Source: Spongilla lacustris (lineage: Eukaryota; Porifera; Demospongiae; Spongillida; Spongillidae). Taken from it: a stretch of 64,000 nt of DNA. Location: NCBI GenBank assembly GCA_949361645.1, contig OX442430.1, forward strand, positions 7,656,328-7,720,327. The letters run 5' to 3'. Below the pieces are notes generated by a model. The model saw nothing but the letters and a program-made list of their open reading frames with translations. It was not told the DNA's origin and made no database searches. A program made the position numbers and the translations under genes. The stretch's first letter is position 1. Each line of letters opens with the position of its first letter. Positions 1 through 12,229 of the stretch are shown here, in pieces.

Positions 1-1290
1 GCATTTTGATCCTAGCGAATCCTGCACAGCTATGTCATGGTGGCTTGGTTTAGAAACCACAAGGGCTTCCTGCTGTCTGTTTTGTCCTGATATAGGTTTG
101 GACCCCCCTGGGGGGCACCACCACTCATTGTCTTGCAGGTGAGGTGGTGATGTGGTACTCTGGCATAACCAGCTGTGTGATGATTTCATTTAATATTTTT
201 GGCCACAAGGGGAACCTTGGAGTGAAGGTTGAAGCAGTAGTGCATTTGCCCATGACCTTTCCAGGTCTCATCCAGCAGATACCTTGTGAAAAATTGTATA
301 TTGGTGGCATCCCTGGCCCCTTTGATTCAACAGTGACATCTCCCCTCTCACACCCGTGTCACTTCATGAAGCAAGTGTCACTGCAGGAACAGCTGCACTT
401 GACACCATGAAGCACCAGTTATGGTGACTGGTGTACAGTATATTCAAGATCAGGATTTGGAATTCTCTCATTCAGCTCAACACAATTTGTTCACACCTAA
501 AATGCTTATGTCTGGATCTAGCATGCCCTCAGAAGTGGTGGTAGCTATTAGGTTGACCATGCTTTTATTAATCAGAGGAAATTAAATAACCAAAAGGATG
601 CATGATTATTATTATGCCCAACCAGCCACAGCCCTCCCACTACCAAGCCATTAGTTCACTTCCACCATGCACTGAACGATACAATAATGGTGTGCTGTTT
701 ACTACATGTATGTACTCGTGCTCAGCCTTCTCACTTACATGTTATGCCTTGCCAGACAATACAGGCATGGCACGATTATCATTTGATTGTGATGTGATTT
801 AAAACATTGACAGCAAGTAAGCAGATCAAACTGCTGTGATGTGATGCACCATATAAATGGGTAGTACTCCAAAGTTGCAAAAACTGATTTTTCGTCTTCC
901 TTCTTCATTTGCTTTCGTGCACGCAAGTTGATGCAACATATGTTTAGAAACCCGCCGGGAGTTGAAAGAAGATACGAAAATTTAATGTGTAATGTAGGAT
1001 TTGTAGACAGCAATTAAGTAAAAGGTAAGGAAACAATGGTTGTATACCTACATCTAGCAGGTTTACTGTAGGTCTGCAATATTAATCAATTAACAAGCCT
1101 GAACCCGGGAAAAATCATGCATGGGTTGACTAGGTAAAGAAGTCAATGTTTTTATTTTACATACTGTTATGTGAATAGGTTACGTGGACATAGGTACATC
1201 ACAAATTATAGTAGTAGATTTCCCCAATCCCTTGTTGCCACACTTTTTGCTGTTTCTTGTATATGCGTGCGACCAAACTGCCAAATGTAT
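1..1290. other. Repeat-derived stretch with no recognisable gene
   Basis: No reading frame here resembles a known protein; the longest are under 95 codons with no family similarity. Positions about 770-1020 resemble 18610-18900 and 22270-22490 (shared blocks around the gtgatgtgattta and gatgcac motifs), so this is an older copy of a dispersed repeat. Positions about 1105-1180 resemble a repeat also seen near 9500-9580, 11120-11230 and 44760-44830 (a short ccgtgaaaaatcacgg hairpin followed by a T-rich run). Confidence 0.5.
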
Positions 1291-2530
1291 TATACTATCA
1301 TTATTCAAAAGCTGATCAGTAGCGATATAATGTTGATCAAACAAGCGCATTGAATAGAAAGCACTGCACTAAACATGTCCTAATGAAACTACACATCTAA
1401 AAGCAGCAGCAGTTACATCTAGCCATGGTGTCCACAAGGTTCTTTCTGGTCTTCATATCTAATCACATCCATGCAGCACAGATATAAACATTTGTGGGGA
1501 AGTATGCAATCAGTCTAATTAGCATTTGCACAAACCTTGATTCACTTTGGTAGACATAAGCATGTAATTGAAACACCAAACATGATGACAAGAGACATTA
1601 AGGTGCAATGGGAAATGTAACATCATTAATACTTACCTTCTGCATTGTTCACAATAGTAGTATCCATGGTGACAAGAAATAAATAGGCATGTTAAGGTGG
1701 AAATGTAACATTGAAACTTACAGTCTGCATTGTTGATTATAGTATCCATGGTGACAAGGAATAAGTAGGCATGTTAAGGTGCAATGGTAAATGTATCCAT
1801 GGTGACAAGGAATAAGTAGGCATGTTAAGGTGCAATGGTAAATGTATCCATGGTGACAAGGAATAAGTAGGCATGTTAAGGTGCAATGGTAAATGTATCC
1901 ATGGTGACAAGGAATAAGTAGGCATGTTAAGGTGCAATGGTAAATGTATCCATGGTGACAAGGAATAAGTAGGCATATGCATGTTAATGTGCAAAGGGAA
2001 ATGTAACATCATTGATACTTACATCCTGCATTGTTCATAATAGTATCCATGGCGACAAGGAATAAATAGGCATGTTAAGATGCAATGAGAAATGTAACAT
2101 CATTGATACTTACATCCTACATTGTTCATAATAGTATCCATGGTGACAAGGAATAAGTAGGCATATGCATGTTAATGTGCAATGGGAAATGTAAGATCAT
2201 TGATACTTACAGTCTGCATTGTTCATAATAGTATCCATGGTGACAAGGAATAAGTAGGCATGTTAAGGTGCAATGGGAAATGTATCCATGGTGACAAGGA
2301 ATAAGTAGGCATGTTAAGGTGCAATGGGAAATGTAACATCATTGATACTTACAGTCTTCATTGTTCATAATAGTATCACGGTGACAACGAATAAGTAGGC
2401 ATGTTAAGGTGCAATGGGAAATGTAACATCATTGATACTTACAGGCTGCATTGTTCATAATAGTATCCATGGTGACAAGGAATAAGTAACATCATTGATA
2501 CTTACTTCCTGCATTGTTAATAATAGTACA
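1291..2530 (+). repeat. 91-bp minisatellite array, copy 1, with its unique flank
   Basis: Positions 1291-1610 are a flank that recurs at 7440-7740 and, inverted, at 15750-16060. From about 1610 to 2530 the DNA is a degenerate tandem array of the 91-bp unit that contains ccatggtgacaaggaataag and gcatgttaaggtgcaatgg. Positions 1740-1960 are a sub-array of a shortened 51-bp unit; because 51 is a multiple of three it leaves a minus-strand frame open for 91 codons, which is an artefact and not a gene. Read on the minus strand, the outermost unit (near 1635) carries a strong GTAAGT splice donor after CAGAAG. Confidence 0.85.
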
Positions 2531-2873
2531 AGTAAATAATAACATTCTCTATGAGAAAGTTGGTGGTATATAGGATTTGAAAGCAATAGTGGTGTAAAAA
2601 GCAGGGAAACAAGGGTTGAATGATAAGGAAAAACGAAATAGTCCTATATTTAGCCCAGCACATATTGTAGGACAATACATTGTTCATGCATGTGCTAAAT
2701 ATAGGACTATATAGAATAATTGTCTTTGATGTTAGCAAATATTGTAGGGCTGGGGACGGGCATCGACGAACAAGGCAAGCAGGGTCACAAGAAGAGACAG
2801 TTCCTTCAGCATTCTTGATCGAAGAGTCGGCTATCACAAGAAAAGAGATTGCCACTGAAGTGTGTGGGCTTTA

Positions 2874-4507
2874 CAGTGCTTCTCACAAAGAGAGGGAAAA
2901 ATGAGAATGTGTAGCTTTTAGCCATAACTCTGTAACCAAACATGATGTGGAAAAAATAATTACATTGTTGGAATCAGCATGTATATTTGTATCATCCTGT
3001 GAATTAATGTTGTGTCACGTGATGTGTTTTCGTTTCAGGACCACAACAAGTAACATAGGGTAAAAACAACATTTTTTGTTTATAACTCATGAATGTAATG
3101 GAGTTAAGGCTTCAAATTTACAACACAACTGCACCATCATAGTCTGCATGTCCGTGAACAGTTTGATCGTTACAAGCCCTCTTGTTATGGAGATCGGTTC
3201 AAGATTGTAAAAAATTGAAGGTGAGTAGCGGTTAAGGAAAAAAACTCCTGAAACGTTTCGAGGTAAGGTTTAATTCTTTGTTCGTTACATTGCAAAGTCC
3301 CTGTAGTTAATATATGAAACATTTAACTCTTATCCGTCATTGCGATCGTAAGTTGCAATTTGCCAAAGTTAAAAATTCCATTATCGGATAGAAATTTTAA
3401 CGTTTTTCCGTATACGTTAAGGTATTATCGTCCACTTTGACGTCACAACTGATTACATGTATCGTAATAATAACGCAATGGCTTCTGGCACATGCATGCA
3501 GCAGTTTCCAAGTCTGTGATTCTGTTTCAGGTACTTGTTCTTTCCAGAACCTACTTGATACATACACACATGTATCGGGGGGTACCAGAAATAGAAAGCG
3601 AAGAAGTTGGGAGGTGGAAGGCACTGGAAGCATAGATTAATAACCTTACGGAACGTTGTACAAGAGCGGTCGAGCAAGGGAAAGGCCAAGGAAGGGTTAA
3701 AAATAGCCTGGAGACTTTCATCACGTAGGAGAGTTTTTGATTCTACATGTACTTAGGGCTTGATATTTGTTCGTGTACGTTTCGCGCTAAGTGCACCCAT
3801 GCTACTTTTGATTCAGTTGGTGAAATGCTATATAGCCAACTCTGGCTCGCCTGTTGAGAACACAAATTTGTAGAACAGCTAGGCACTCTTTAATGATACA
3901 GTTTAAGAGTTATTCCCGAGCAAATCACAACAACGCGTCATCACTATAATGACATCATGTTTTGATACGTCATCAATAATCAAAATTTCTGTCCGATAAT
4001 GGAATTTTGAACTTTGGCAAATTGCAACTTACGATCGCAATGAAGGGTAAGAGTACAATGTTCCATATATTAACTAAAGGGACTTTGCAATGTAACAAAC
4101 AAAAAATTAAACCTTACCTCGGAACTTTTCTGAAGTTTTTTCCTTAACCGCTACCCACCTTCAATTTTATTACAATCTTGAACCGATCTCCATAACAAGA
4201 GGGCGTGCAACGATCAAACTGCTCATGGACATGCAGACTATGATGGTGCAGTTGTGTTGTAAATTTGAAGCCTTAACTTCATTGCGTTCATGAGTTATAA
4301 ACAAAAAATGTTGTTTTAACCCTATGTAACTTGTCGTGGTCCTGAAACGAAAACACATCACGCGACACAACATAAATTCACAGAATGATGCAAAAATACA
4401 TGCTGATTCCAAAAATGTAATTGGTGTTTCAACATCATGTTTGGTTACAGAGTTATGGCTAAAAAACTAGACATTTTCATTCTTCACTCTCTTTGTGAGA
4501 AGCACTG
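2874..4507. mobile_element. Foldback transposable element FB1, long inverted termini, TA-flanked
   Basis: The two ends are inverted copies: cagtgcttctcacaaagag at 2874 and its complement ending at 4507. The inverted arms run about 560 bp each (2874-3436 and 3940-4507) around a central segment of about 500 bp. A TA lies directly outside each end (2872-2873 and 4508-4509), the target-site mark expected of Tc1/mariner-type insertion. The centre has only short frames and no transposase, so this is a non-autonomous element. A second copy lies at 9594-11021 with its centre in the opposite orientation. Assignment to Tc1/mariner rests on the TA only. Confidence 0.8.
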
Positions 4508-4619
4508 TATATATACATGTACCTCATGCTCATGCAGGAAGTGGTTAATGACGTGATGCATGTACATGTATGCAATAATACTACCCCCCCCCCCCCCCCC
4601 CCGCCCCACACTAGTATAA

Positions 4620-5290
4620 ACTTCAGTGAATTTATCCCAAGAGCTTCCTTCAAGATAGCCGCATAAAGTTTGTAAACATGGCGACCACTGATGTATATGA
4701 CCGAGACTGAGTCCAGTACTGTTACAAGACTAGTCCCATTCCTGGTAGAGGGGTGTCTGCTTAGAATGTGGCTGCAGGTGAGTACCATACCAGGGGACAG
4801 GAGAATCCCTGTACCCCAAGAGCTACCATTCACTACACCACCACCATGTTGGTAGGGCTTGTTAGCTAACCTGCCACCCAATGGAATGGTCCTCTTCTGT
4901 GTGGTGGTGGGAGAGAGGGAAGATAAGGAGAGAGAGATAGAGGGAGAGAGGAAAGAGAAGGGTCACCTCTCAATGTTGGGCACTACAAGTCATGGCACAG
5001 CTGGCTCACCATTGGGGAGATGATTGCAGGGGCATAGTCTTGAATTGTGCTACTGATTTTAACACACACCCTTACAAAGGCACAAAGGTAACCCAGCGAC
5101 TCACCCATCACCTATTGTAACCACACCTCCCTCACATCCAGGTGGACACCTGGCATCAGTCACAAACAGATCTCCCCCCTCCAGGACCTTGCACACACAG
5201 CCCTCGGACATGCTATGGGTTCCTATAAGCCTGACTATGTCGCTAGCCTGTAGCTGGTGATATGTGAAGGACAACTCCTCCAACCACATT
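4620..5290 (-). pseudogene. TYSND1-like protease gene fragment, copy A
   Basis: On the minus strand two exon-like pieces follow each other in the order of the protein. The first (5289-5101) encodes LFVTDARCPPGCEGGVVT, matching the LLLTDARCLPGTEGG segment of the peroxisomal processing protease TYSND1, but the GTPFG-to-FLN segment present in copy B is deleted. The second (4881-4620) encodes SSWGTGILLSPGMVLTCSHI, the start of the trypsin-like domain with the catalytic His in CSHI. The C-terminal part with the catalytic Ser (GSSGG motif) is not present. The sequence is almost the same as 20811-21540 on the plus strand, so this is an inverted partial duplicate and probably a pseudogene. Confidence 0.6.
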
Positions 5291-5295
5291 TGGTT

Positions 5296-5980
5296 AGTTT
5301 AGCCTACACCTGCACCTATGGGTACCCCTGGACCTATGGGTACCCCTAGACCTATGGTTACCCCTGGACAGTTGCATATGCTAATTTTCCAACCTATGGG
5401 TACCTCTGTGTAGTGTATTGAGTTATGAACAATGGACGGTCCCTCTGTGTGTCTGGGCACACTGACCTACCAGATCAATACCACCTGCTATGATGACTAT
5501 GGAAGAAGAGCAGCAGGAGTGCATGCACAACTGGAGAGAGATCTGAAATTTATTTTGGGCTAAAAGGTTTGCCATCTTGTGTTTTCCTGCACAGAAGAGG
5601 TATCCTTCCTACTCCAAGGAAAAAACACAACATTGGATGATGCCTAACATTAGTAGAACAATGAAAGCCAATGTGGTGAATTCTAACTTCACTTTATAGT
5701 AAGCACCACACTATTTATTACGCAGACTTTACCACATCAGCTTTCATCATGTGATATTGCAGTTTTGAAATTGTTTTCTGTTTTCCATCCTATGGCTTGG
5801 TCTCTGTAGCAAGGCAATGTGTCCCGGCAGACAACCTTCAGATGACAACTGCATAAAATACCTTTGAACTGACTTGACCCATGGTCAGGCAGTTGTGGAC
5901 ACCGCTCAGGAGCATAGGGATACTGTGTCCCTGAAGATCCATATCACCTGAATTGATGACCTCAAAAGTGTTAGGATATA
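5296..5980 (-). repeat. Inverted copy of the 19080-19750 segment
   Basis: Read on the minus strand this stretch matches 19096-19745: the 18-bp unit ggtacccataggtccagg (here only a few copies, 5310-5400), then the block around gggctaaaaggtttgccatc and the block around catcatgtgatattgcag. It extends the TYSND1-like fragment next to it, so the duplicated unit is larger than the exons. No coding potential was seen. Confidence 0.75.
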
Positions 5981-6375
5981 GACTAACGATTTGGTACTAT
6001 CTTTTCCAAATGGCTCTGTAAGACATGTTCCAATGCAAGCATTGCTCTTCTTTTACATGTCCTAGAAAGTGCCAAAAGACTGAACATGCTGTACATTATA
6101 GTAGACAGATGTGGCCATGGCCCAACTAAATTTAGTACATGTCCAGAAATTTAGTATTCTATATGTTTATTATGTAGGATTTGTGAGCGACAATTGAGTA
6201 TAGAAGCAATTGTGGCAACCTTGCAATTATGAATTGTACAATACATGTATGCCTTACATTTAACATGTTTGACTCAATATCCTGAGGGCAAATGAATTGT
6301 GCAGCGCTCTGACTGAGGTTTTGAATATCGTTTTTTCTTGCGAGTGAGCTTGGTCCCAGGCCACTCTGCAAGTCT

Positions 6376-7320
6376 GTTATGGTGGTATTGGGGTTCCTAG
6401 AGCTTCTCAGCTTGCACCTTCTGCCTTCTTGGCATCAGCTGCTGGTTCCTACGACCTCATCAATCAAATTTTGCCTGTTCGGTTTTCTGGTGTTCCATAC
6501 CTAGCTGTTGATGCCGCTGTTATTAAGTGGAGAGAGGGTCACAACTATTCACCTCCTGTCTCTCTTTCATCTTCCAGACAAAAGGCTTGGGATCAGCTCC
6601 TACAGGGTGCCTCTGACTGCAGGTCTCATGACAGGTTACTGGCTGCAGCCACTAAAGAGTCTGAAGCCTGGTTGCATACCCTCCCTGTCTCTTCCCTAGG
6701 CCTGCGAATGGATGATCACACAACCAGGATAGCTGTTGGTCTCCGTCTCTGTCAAACCCACATCTGCCACCACTGTGGAGGCCATGTTGATGCCCTTGTT
6801 ACTCATGGGCTAAGCTGCATCAAAAGCAAAGGTTGTTTTTGAGGCATGCTGCTATCAATGCCATCATACAAAGGTCACTAGCAGCATTTAATATACCATC
6901 AGCACTTGAGCCCATCGGCCTTGCAGATCAGATGGCAAGCGACCTGACGGTTGTTCCATTGCCCCATGGAAGTCTGGCAAATATCTTGTTTGGGACTTTA
7001 CTTGTGTGGACACCTTCGCAGCCTCATACATAGCAGATGCCACAAGGGAAGCTAGAGCTATAGCCACAGCTGCTGAAGCCAGGAAGAAAAAGAAAAATGC
7101 TCTGCTGTCCAAATCCCACCATTTTGTACCAATTGCAATTGAGACCTCAGGTGCCCTTGACCCTGATGCTCTGAGTTTGCTCACAGATATCAGCAGGTGT
7201 CGGCAGAGCATGACACATGATCACCAGTCCCTCTCATTCCTTCTCCAGAGAGTGTCCATTGCACTACAGCACGGCAATGCTGCCTCTGTATTGGGCACCA
7301 CAAGTAGCGTGTAGTGTAAA
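6376..7320 (+). pseudogene. Retrotransposon remnant: C-terminal part of a reverse-transcriptase ORF
   Basis: The broken frames encode SQLAPSAFLASAAGSYDLI, then a zinc-binding-like CHHCGGHVDALVTHGLSC (C-x2-C-x9-H-x3-C), then DTFAASYIADATREARA and a C-terminus ending NAASVLGTTSS. This layout is the C-terminal end of a large ORF common in invertebrate retroelements; the CCHC followed by a PD...D-like segment resembles the restriction-like endonuclease end of R2/CRE-type non-LTR elements. That last assignment is inference. Reading frame is lost at about 6835 and again near 6990-7010, and the catalytic polymerase part is missing, so it is dead. Confidence 0.65.
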
Positions 7321-7739
7321 TAGTGTATCCCTGTGTATCCAGTACCATTTATATATTGTATATTATTTAAAAATTAAAAATAAATAAAAATAAAAATTAT
7401 TATTATAAATTCATCATTCAAAGGCTGTGACATCACCAAAAAAATACTCGCATGGTCGCTGATCAGTATAGCGATGTAATGTTGACCAAACAAGGGCATT
7501 GAATAGAAAGCAATGTACTAAACATGTCCTAATGACACTACGCATCTAAAAGCAGCAGCAGTTACATCTAGCCATGGTGTCCACGAGGTTCTGGTCTTCG
7601 TATCTAATTTCAAACACGCAGCACAGATATAAACATATGTGAGGAAGTATGCAATCAGTCTAATTAACATTTCCACAAACCTAAATTCACTTTGGTAGAC
7701 ATAAGCATGTAATTGAAACACCAAACATGGTGAAAAGAG

Positions 7740-8965
7740 ATATTAAGGTGCAATGGTAAATGTAACATCATTGATACTTACCTTCTGCGTAATAGTATCC
7801 ATGGCAACAAGGAAAAAGTAGGCATGTTAAGGTGCAATGGGAAATGTAACATCATTGATCCTTACTCCCTGCATTGTTCATAATAGTATCCATGGTGACA
7901 AGGAATAAGTAGGCATGTTAAGGTGCAATGGGAAATGTAACATCATTGATACTTACAGGCTGCATTGTTCATAATAGTATCCATGGTGACAAGGAATAAG
8001 TAGGCATGTTAAGGTGCAATGGGAAATGTAACATCATTGATACTTACAATCTGCATTGTTCATAACAGTATCCATCGTGACAAGGAATAAGTAGGCATGT
8101 TAAGGTGCAATGGGAAATGCAACATCATTGATACTTACAGGCTGCATTGTTCATAATAGTATCCATGGTGACAAGGAATAAGTAGGCATGTTAAGGTGCA
8201 ATGGGAAATGTAACATCACTGATACTTACAGGCTGCATTGTTCATAATAGTATCCATGGTGACAAGGAATAAGTAGGCATGTTAAGGTGCAATGGGAAAT
8301 GTAACATCATTGATACTTACAATCTGCATTGTTCATAACAGTATCCATTGTGACAAGGAATAAGTAGGCATGTTAAGGTGCAATGGGAAATGCAACATCA
8401 TTGATACTTACAGGCTGCATTGTTCATAATAGTATCCATGGTGACAAGGAATAAGTAGGCATGTTAAGGTGCAATGGGAAATGTAACATCACTGATACTT
8501 ACAGGCTGCATTGTTCATAATAGTATCCATGGTGACAAGGAATAAGTAGGCATGTTAAGGTGCAATGGGAAATGTAACATCATTGATACTTACAATCTGC
8601 ATTGTTCATAACAGTATCCATCGTGACAAGGAATAAGTAGGCATGTTAAGGTACAATGTAACATCATTGATACTTACATGCTGCATTGTTCATAACAGTA
8701 TCCATCATGACAAGAAGTAAGTAGGCATGTTAAGGTGCAATGGGTAATTTAACATCATTGATATTTACAGGCTGCATTGTTCATAACAGTATCCATGGTG
8801 ACAAGGAATAATTAGGCATGTTAAGGTGCAATGGGAAATGTAACATCATTGATACTTACAGGCTGCATTGTTCATAATAGTATCCACGGTGACAAGGAAT
8901 AAATAGGTATGTTAAGATCCATGGGATATGTAACATCATTGATACTTACCCTCTGCATTGTTCCC
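7740..8965 (+). repeat. 91-bp minisatellite array, copy 2 (about 13 units)
   Basis: Thirteen or so head-to-tail units of 91 bp, measured from the spacing of gcatgttaaggtgcaatggg. A higher-order pattern is visible: units carrying ggctgcattgttc, aatctgcattgttc and variants with cgtgacaagg alternate in blocks of about three, which suggests recent block duplication. On the minus strand each unit holds a Kozak-like caccATGG and a GTAAGTAT splice-donor motif; the first unit (near 7785) has the best donor, AAG followed by GTAAGT. Confidence 0.9.
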
Positions 8966-9593
8966 AGCATGGTAGGGTAAGATGAGACATAGTTATATGG
9001 TCATGATTTATAGAACACTGATCAATCATTCTAACCTGTGCCTTCAAACCTTTAGCATTCTTTGCCCTCATATAGCTGATAATCATTTCTATTTTTAAAT
9101 GTACATGGTATGTTGCTTCTTTCTCAACAGGGCATGCAGCTCTTACCATCAAGAATGTCGTCCCTGCTAGTGACCAAGTCGCCATCCTCACCTCTGATAT
9201 CGTCCTTATCGCTCATCTCGAAGGTATCCTGCTGTTTAGGGTGGTGCAAACCTTTTTAATAATCGTCATTGATGTTAGCAAACCTTGTAGGGCTGGGGAC
9301 GGGCATCAGCGAACAAGGTAAGCAGGGTCACAAGAAGAGACAGTTCCTTCAGCATTCTTGATCGTAGAATCAGCTACCGCAAGAAATGAGATGGTCGCTG
9401 AAATGTGTGGGATTTTATACATGTACCTCATGCACATGCAGGAAGTGGTTAATGACGTGATGCATGTACATGTATGCAATAATACTACCCCCGCACTAGT
9501 ACCATTGAGAGACTTAGCCCGTGAATAATCACGGCGCTGATTGTATAGAAGTCAGTGTTTTTTTTCTACCATGGTCCCACCTATTGTAATATA
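8966..9593. other. Unassigned repeat segment, inverted copy at 14400-14970
   Basis: This stretch matches 14970-14400 on the other strand. A frame over 9130-9440 (GHAALTIKNVVPASDQVAIL, then QRTRQAGSQEETVPSAFL after a short break) is also readable on the minus strand at 14807-14500, and its last part occurs again at 2750-2880. The protein is not recognised; it may be a transposon-derived exon. Positions 9500-9590 carry the ccgtgaataatcacgg hairpin repeat seen elsewhere in the window. Confidence 0.45.
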
Positions 9594-11021
9594 CAGTGCT
9601 CTCACAAAGAGAGGGAAAAATGAGAATGTCTTGTTTTTTTAGTCATAACTCTGTAACCAAACATGATGTTGAAACACCAATTACACTGTTGGAATCAGCA
9701 TGTAATTTTGCATCATCCTGTGAATTTATGTTGTGTCACGTGATGTATTTTTGTTTCAGGACCACAACAAGTAACATAGGGTTAAAACAACATTTTTTGT
9801 TTATAACTCATGAACGCAACGGAGTTAAGGCTTCAAATTTACAGCACAACTGCAACATCATAGTCTGCATGTCCTTGAACAGTTTGATCGATGCACGCCC
9901 TCTAGTTATGAAGATCGGTTCAAGATTATAAAAAATTGAAGGTGGGTAGCGGTTAAGGAAAAAACTTCAGAATAGGTTTGATTTTTTATTTTTTACATTG
10001 CAAAGTCCCTGTAGTTAATATATGGAACATTTTACTCTTATCCTTCATTGCGATCGTAAGTTGCAATTTGCCTAAGTTCAAAATTCCATTATCGGATAGA
10101 AATTTTGATTATTGATGACGTATCAAAACATGATGTCATTATAGTGATGATGCGTTGTTGTCTTAAGCTGTATCAGTAAAGAATGCCTGTTCTACAAATT
10201 TGTGTTCTCAACAGGCGAGCCAGAGTTGGCTACCCCCTTGCTCGACCGCTCTTGTACAACCACAGTAACGCCTTCTACCTCCCAACTTCTTCGCTTTCTA
10301 TTTCTGGTACCCCCCGATACATGTGTGTATGTATCAGGTAGGTTCTGGAAAGAACAAGTACCAGAAACAGAATCACAGATGACTTGGAAACTGCTGCATG
10401 CGCCAGAAGCCATTGCGTTATTATTACGATACATGTACATGTAATCAGTTGTGACGTCAAAGTGGACGATAATACCTTCACGTATACGGAAAAACGTTAA
10501 AATTTCTATCCGATAATGGAATTTTTAACTTTGGCAAATTGCAACTTACGATCGCAATGATGGATAAGCTTAAGATGTTTCATATATTAACTACAGGGAC
10601 GTTGCAATGTAACGACAAAGAATTAAACCTTACCTCGGAACTTTTCTGGAGTTTTTTCCTTAACCGCTACCCACCTTCAATTTTTTACAATCTTGAACCG
10701 ATCTCCATAACTAGAGGGCGTGTAACGATCAAACTGCTCATGGACATGCAGACTATGATGTTGCAGTTGTGTTGTAATTTGAAGCATTAACTCCATTGCA
10801 TTCATGAGTTATAAACAAAAAATGTTGTTTTAACCCTATGTTACTTGTTGTGGTCCTGAAACGAAAAAACATCACGTGACACAACATAAATCCACAGGAT
10901 TATGCAAAAATACATGCTGATTCCAAAAATGTAATTGTTTTTTCCACATCATGTTTGGTTACAGAGTTACGGCTAAAAAACTAGACATTCTCATTTTTCC
11001 CTCTCTTTGTGAGAAGCACTG
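9594..11021. mobile_element. Foldback transposable element FB2, TA-flanked
   Basis: Same family as 2874-4507: it begins cagtgctctcacaaagag (one T lost from the terminus) and ends with the complement of cagtgcttctcacaaagag at 11021, with TA on both outer sides (9592-9593, 11022-11023). The inverted arms are about 500 bp. The central segment (about 10140-10500) is the same DNA as the centre of FB1 but in the opposite orientation. No transposase frame is present. Confidence 0.8.
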
Positions 11022-11438
11022 TACGGTTCCTATTAAATAGCGCGCGCAATGAAATACTTCCAGTCTGTAACGATAAATACGAACGCCGGTCAATTGCCAC
11101 TGGTCGATAAGTAGCGTTACCCCGTGAAAAATCACGGAAGTGGTTCTATAAGAAGTGCAGAATGTTTTTTTATTTTTATTTTTATTTGTTTACATACAGT
11201 AATCTACCACCTGTTGTAATATACGGTTACTACGCAACCTATTTAATAGCCCGCGCACGCAATAATAGTACTACTTCCGGTCTGTACGATAAGAATGAAC
11301 ACCGGTCAATTGCCATTGGTCGTTGCTATATACTTTTGTGTGAGAGTGGTTGTTTCTATTGGTTGCTAGGTACGCGTTGCTAGTTATGTTCAAACCCACA
11401 ATTGTAGACGCTAGGCGGAGTTTATAAATAGGTGGTTA

Positions 11439-11705
11439 CCAGTAGCGGATCCAGCATGGACGGTTGGGGGGGGCTGAAAAGGGGAGGGGCTGACTATAGG
11501 CGGAGCCATCCCGGGGAGGGTGTGGGAGGGGGGCACCCCTCCCGCCCAGCTAGAGGGTGTGGGGTAGCGCTGTGTTATTTCTACACTGAATTACTAGTAT
11601 TATCACCTAAAACACCCATGCAAGTATGCTATGAATTTTTAATTTGGGTGGGGGGGGGGGCGGGGGGGGGGGGCCCCCTAGCCCCCCCCCTGGATCCGCT
11701 ACTGG
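11439..11705. mobile_element. MITE with CCAGTAGCGGATCCAG termini, TTA target duplication
   Basis: Inverted ends ccagtagcggatccag (11439) and ctggatccgctactgg (ending 11705) are flanked by TTA on both sides (11436-11438 and 11706-11708). A three-base TWA duplication is typical of PIF/Harbinger elements, which is the basis of the tentative assignment. The interior is G-rich on one side and C-rich on the other, with a long poly-G/poly-C run near 11647-11690. A related element with cataggcggatcc ends lies at 26827-27046. Confidence 0.65.
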
Positions 11706-11708
11706 TTA

Positions 11709-12229
11709 CGCGGACGTACGGACGGACGTACGGACGTTGGAAATTATAGTATTAGATAATCAATGGCTGTAAACGTGAGTAGAACCAACACACACTAATT
11801 AACTAACGGGTGATTTGGATCAGGCTTCCTGATTGACCGGGCTATGCCAATTGCTAGAAGAGACTGGGGGGAGATGTGGTTCAAAGCAGAGGTGTACACT
11901 ACCTGGCAACATACCTGGTTGAGGGCATCAACGAGTGAGTGTATAGCCTCAGACCATATTGAAGCTGAGCCACAATTTGCCTCTCCAAAGCGTGTATTTG
12001 TTAGCGCAAAGAAAGAAGAAAGGTCCGTTAGGGCAGATTGGTGTCTTGGATATCCATGGTAAACAAAGAGAGCTTCTTGATCATGCAGTATCACTGAAAC
12101 GAGACCCAGCATTTAAATTTGTTTGCACCCTAAGTGCGTTTCTGTCATCGAGGCGGTAAATACACGACTGTATGTCTTGTCGTATTTCAGGGCCGTAGCA
12201 ACCGCTACGGCGTATAGCTATACGCGGTA
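11709..12229. other. Stretch without a recognised gene
   Basis: Short frames of up to 105 codons overlap on both strands (11795-12159), and none resembles a known family. A 73-codon plus-strand frame at 11844-12062 has Trp-rich composition and no domain I recognise. I see no repeats here. Confidence 0.3.

Larger units (their letters stand above)
5984..9490. repeat. Left arm of a large imperfect inverted repeat
   Basis: Block by block this arm matches the minus strand of 14400-17290: 5984-6190 with 17290-17120, the RT-like remnant 6370-7320 with 17110-16150, the array flank 7440-7740 with 16060-15750, the 91-bp array 7740-8960 with 15740-14970, and 8960-9490 with 14970-14400. Divergence is moderate, with small indels, so this is an old inverted duplication and not an assembly mirror artefact. 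The two arms are separated by about 4.9 kb that includes foldback element FB2. Confidence 0.8.
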
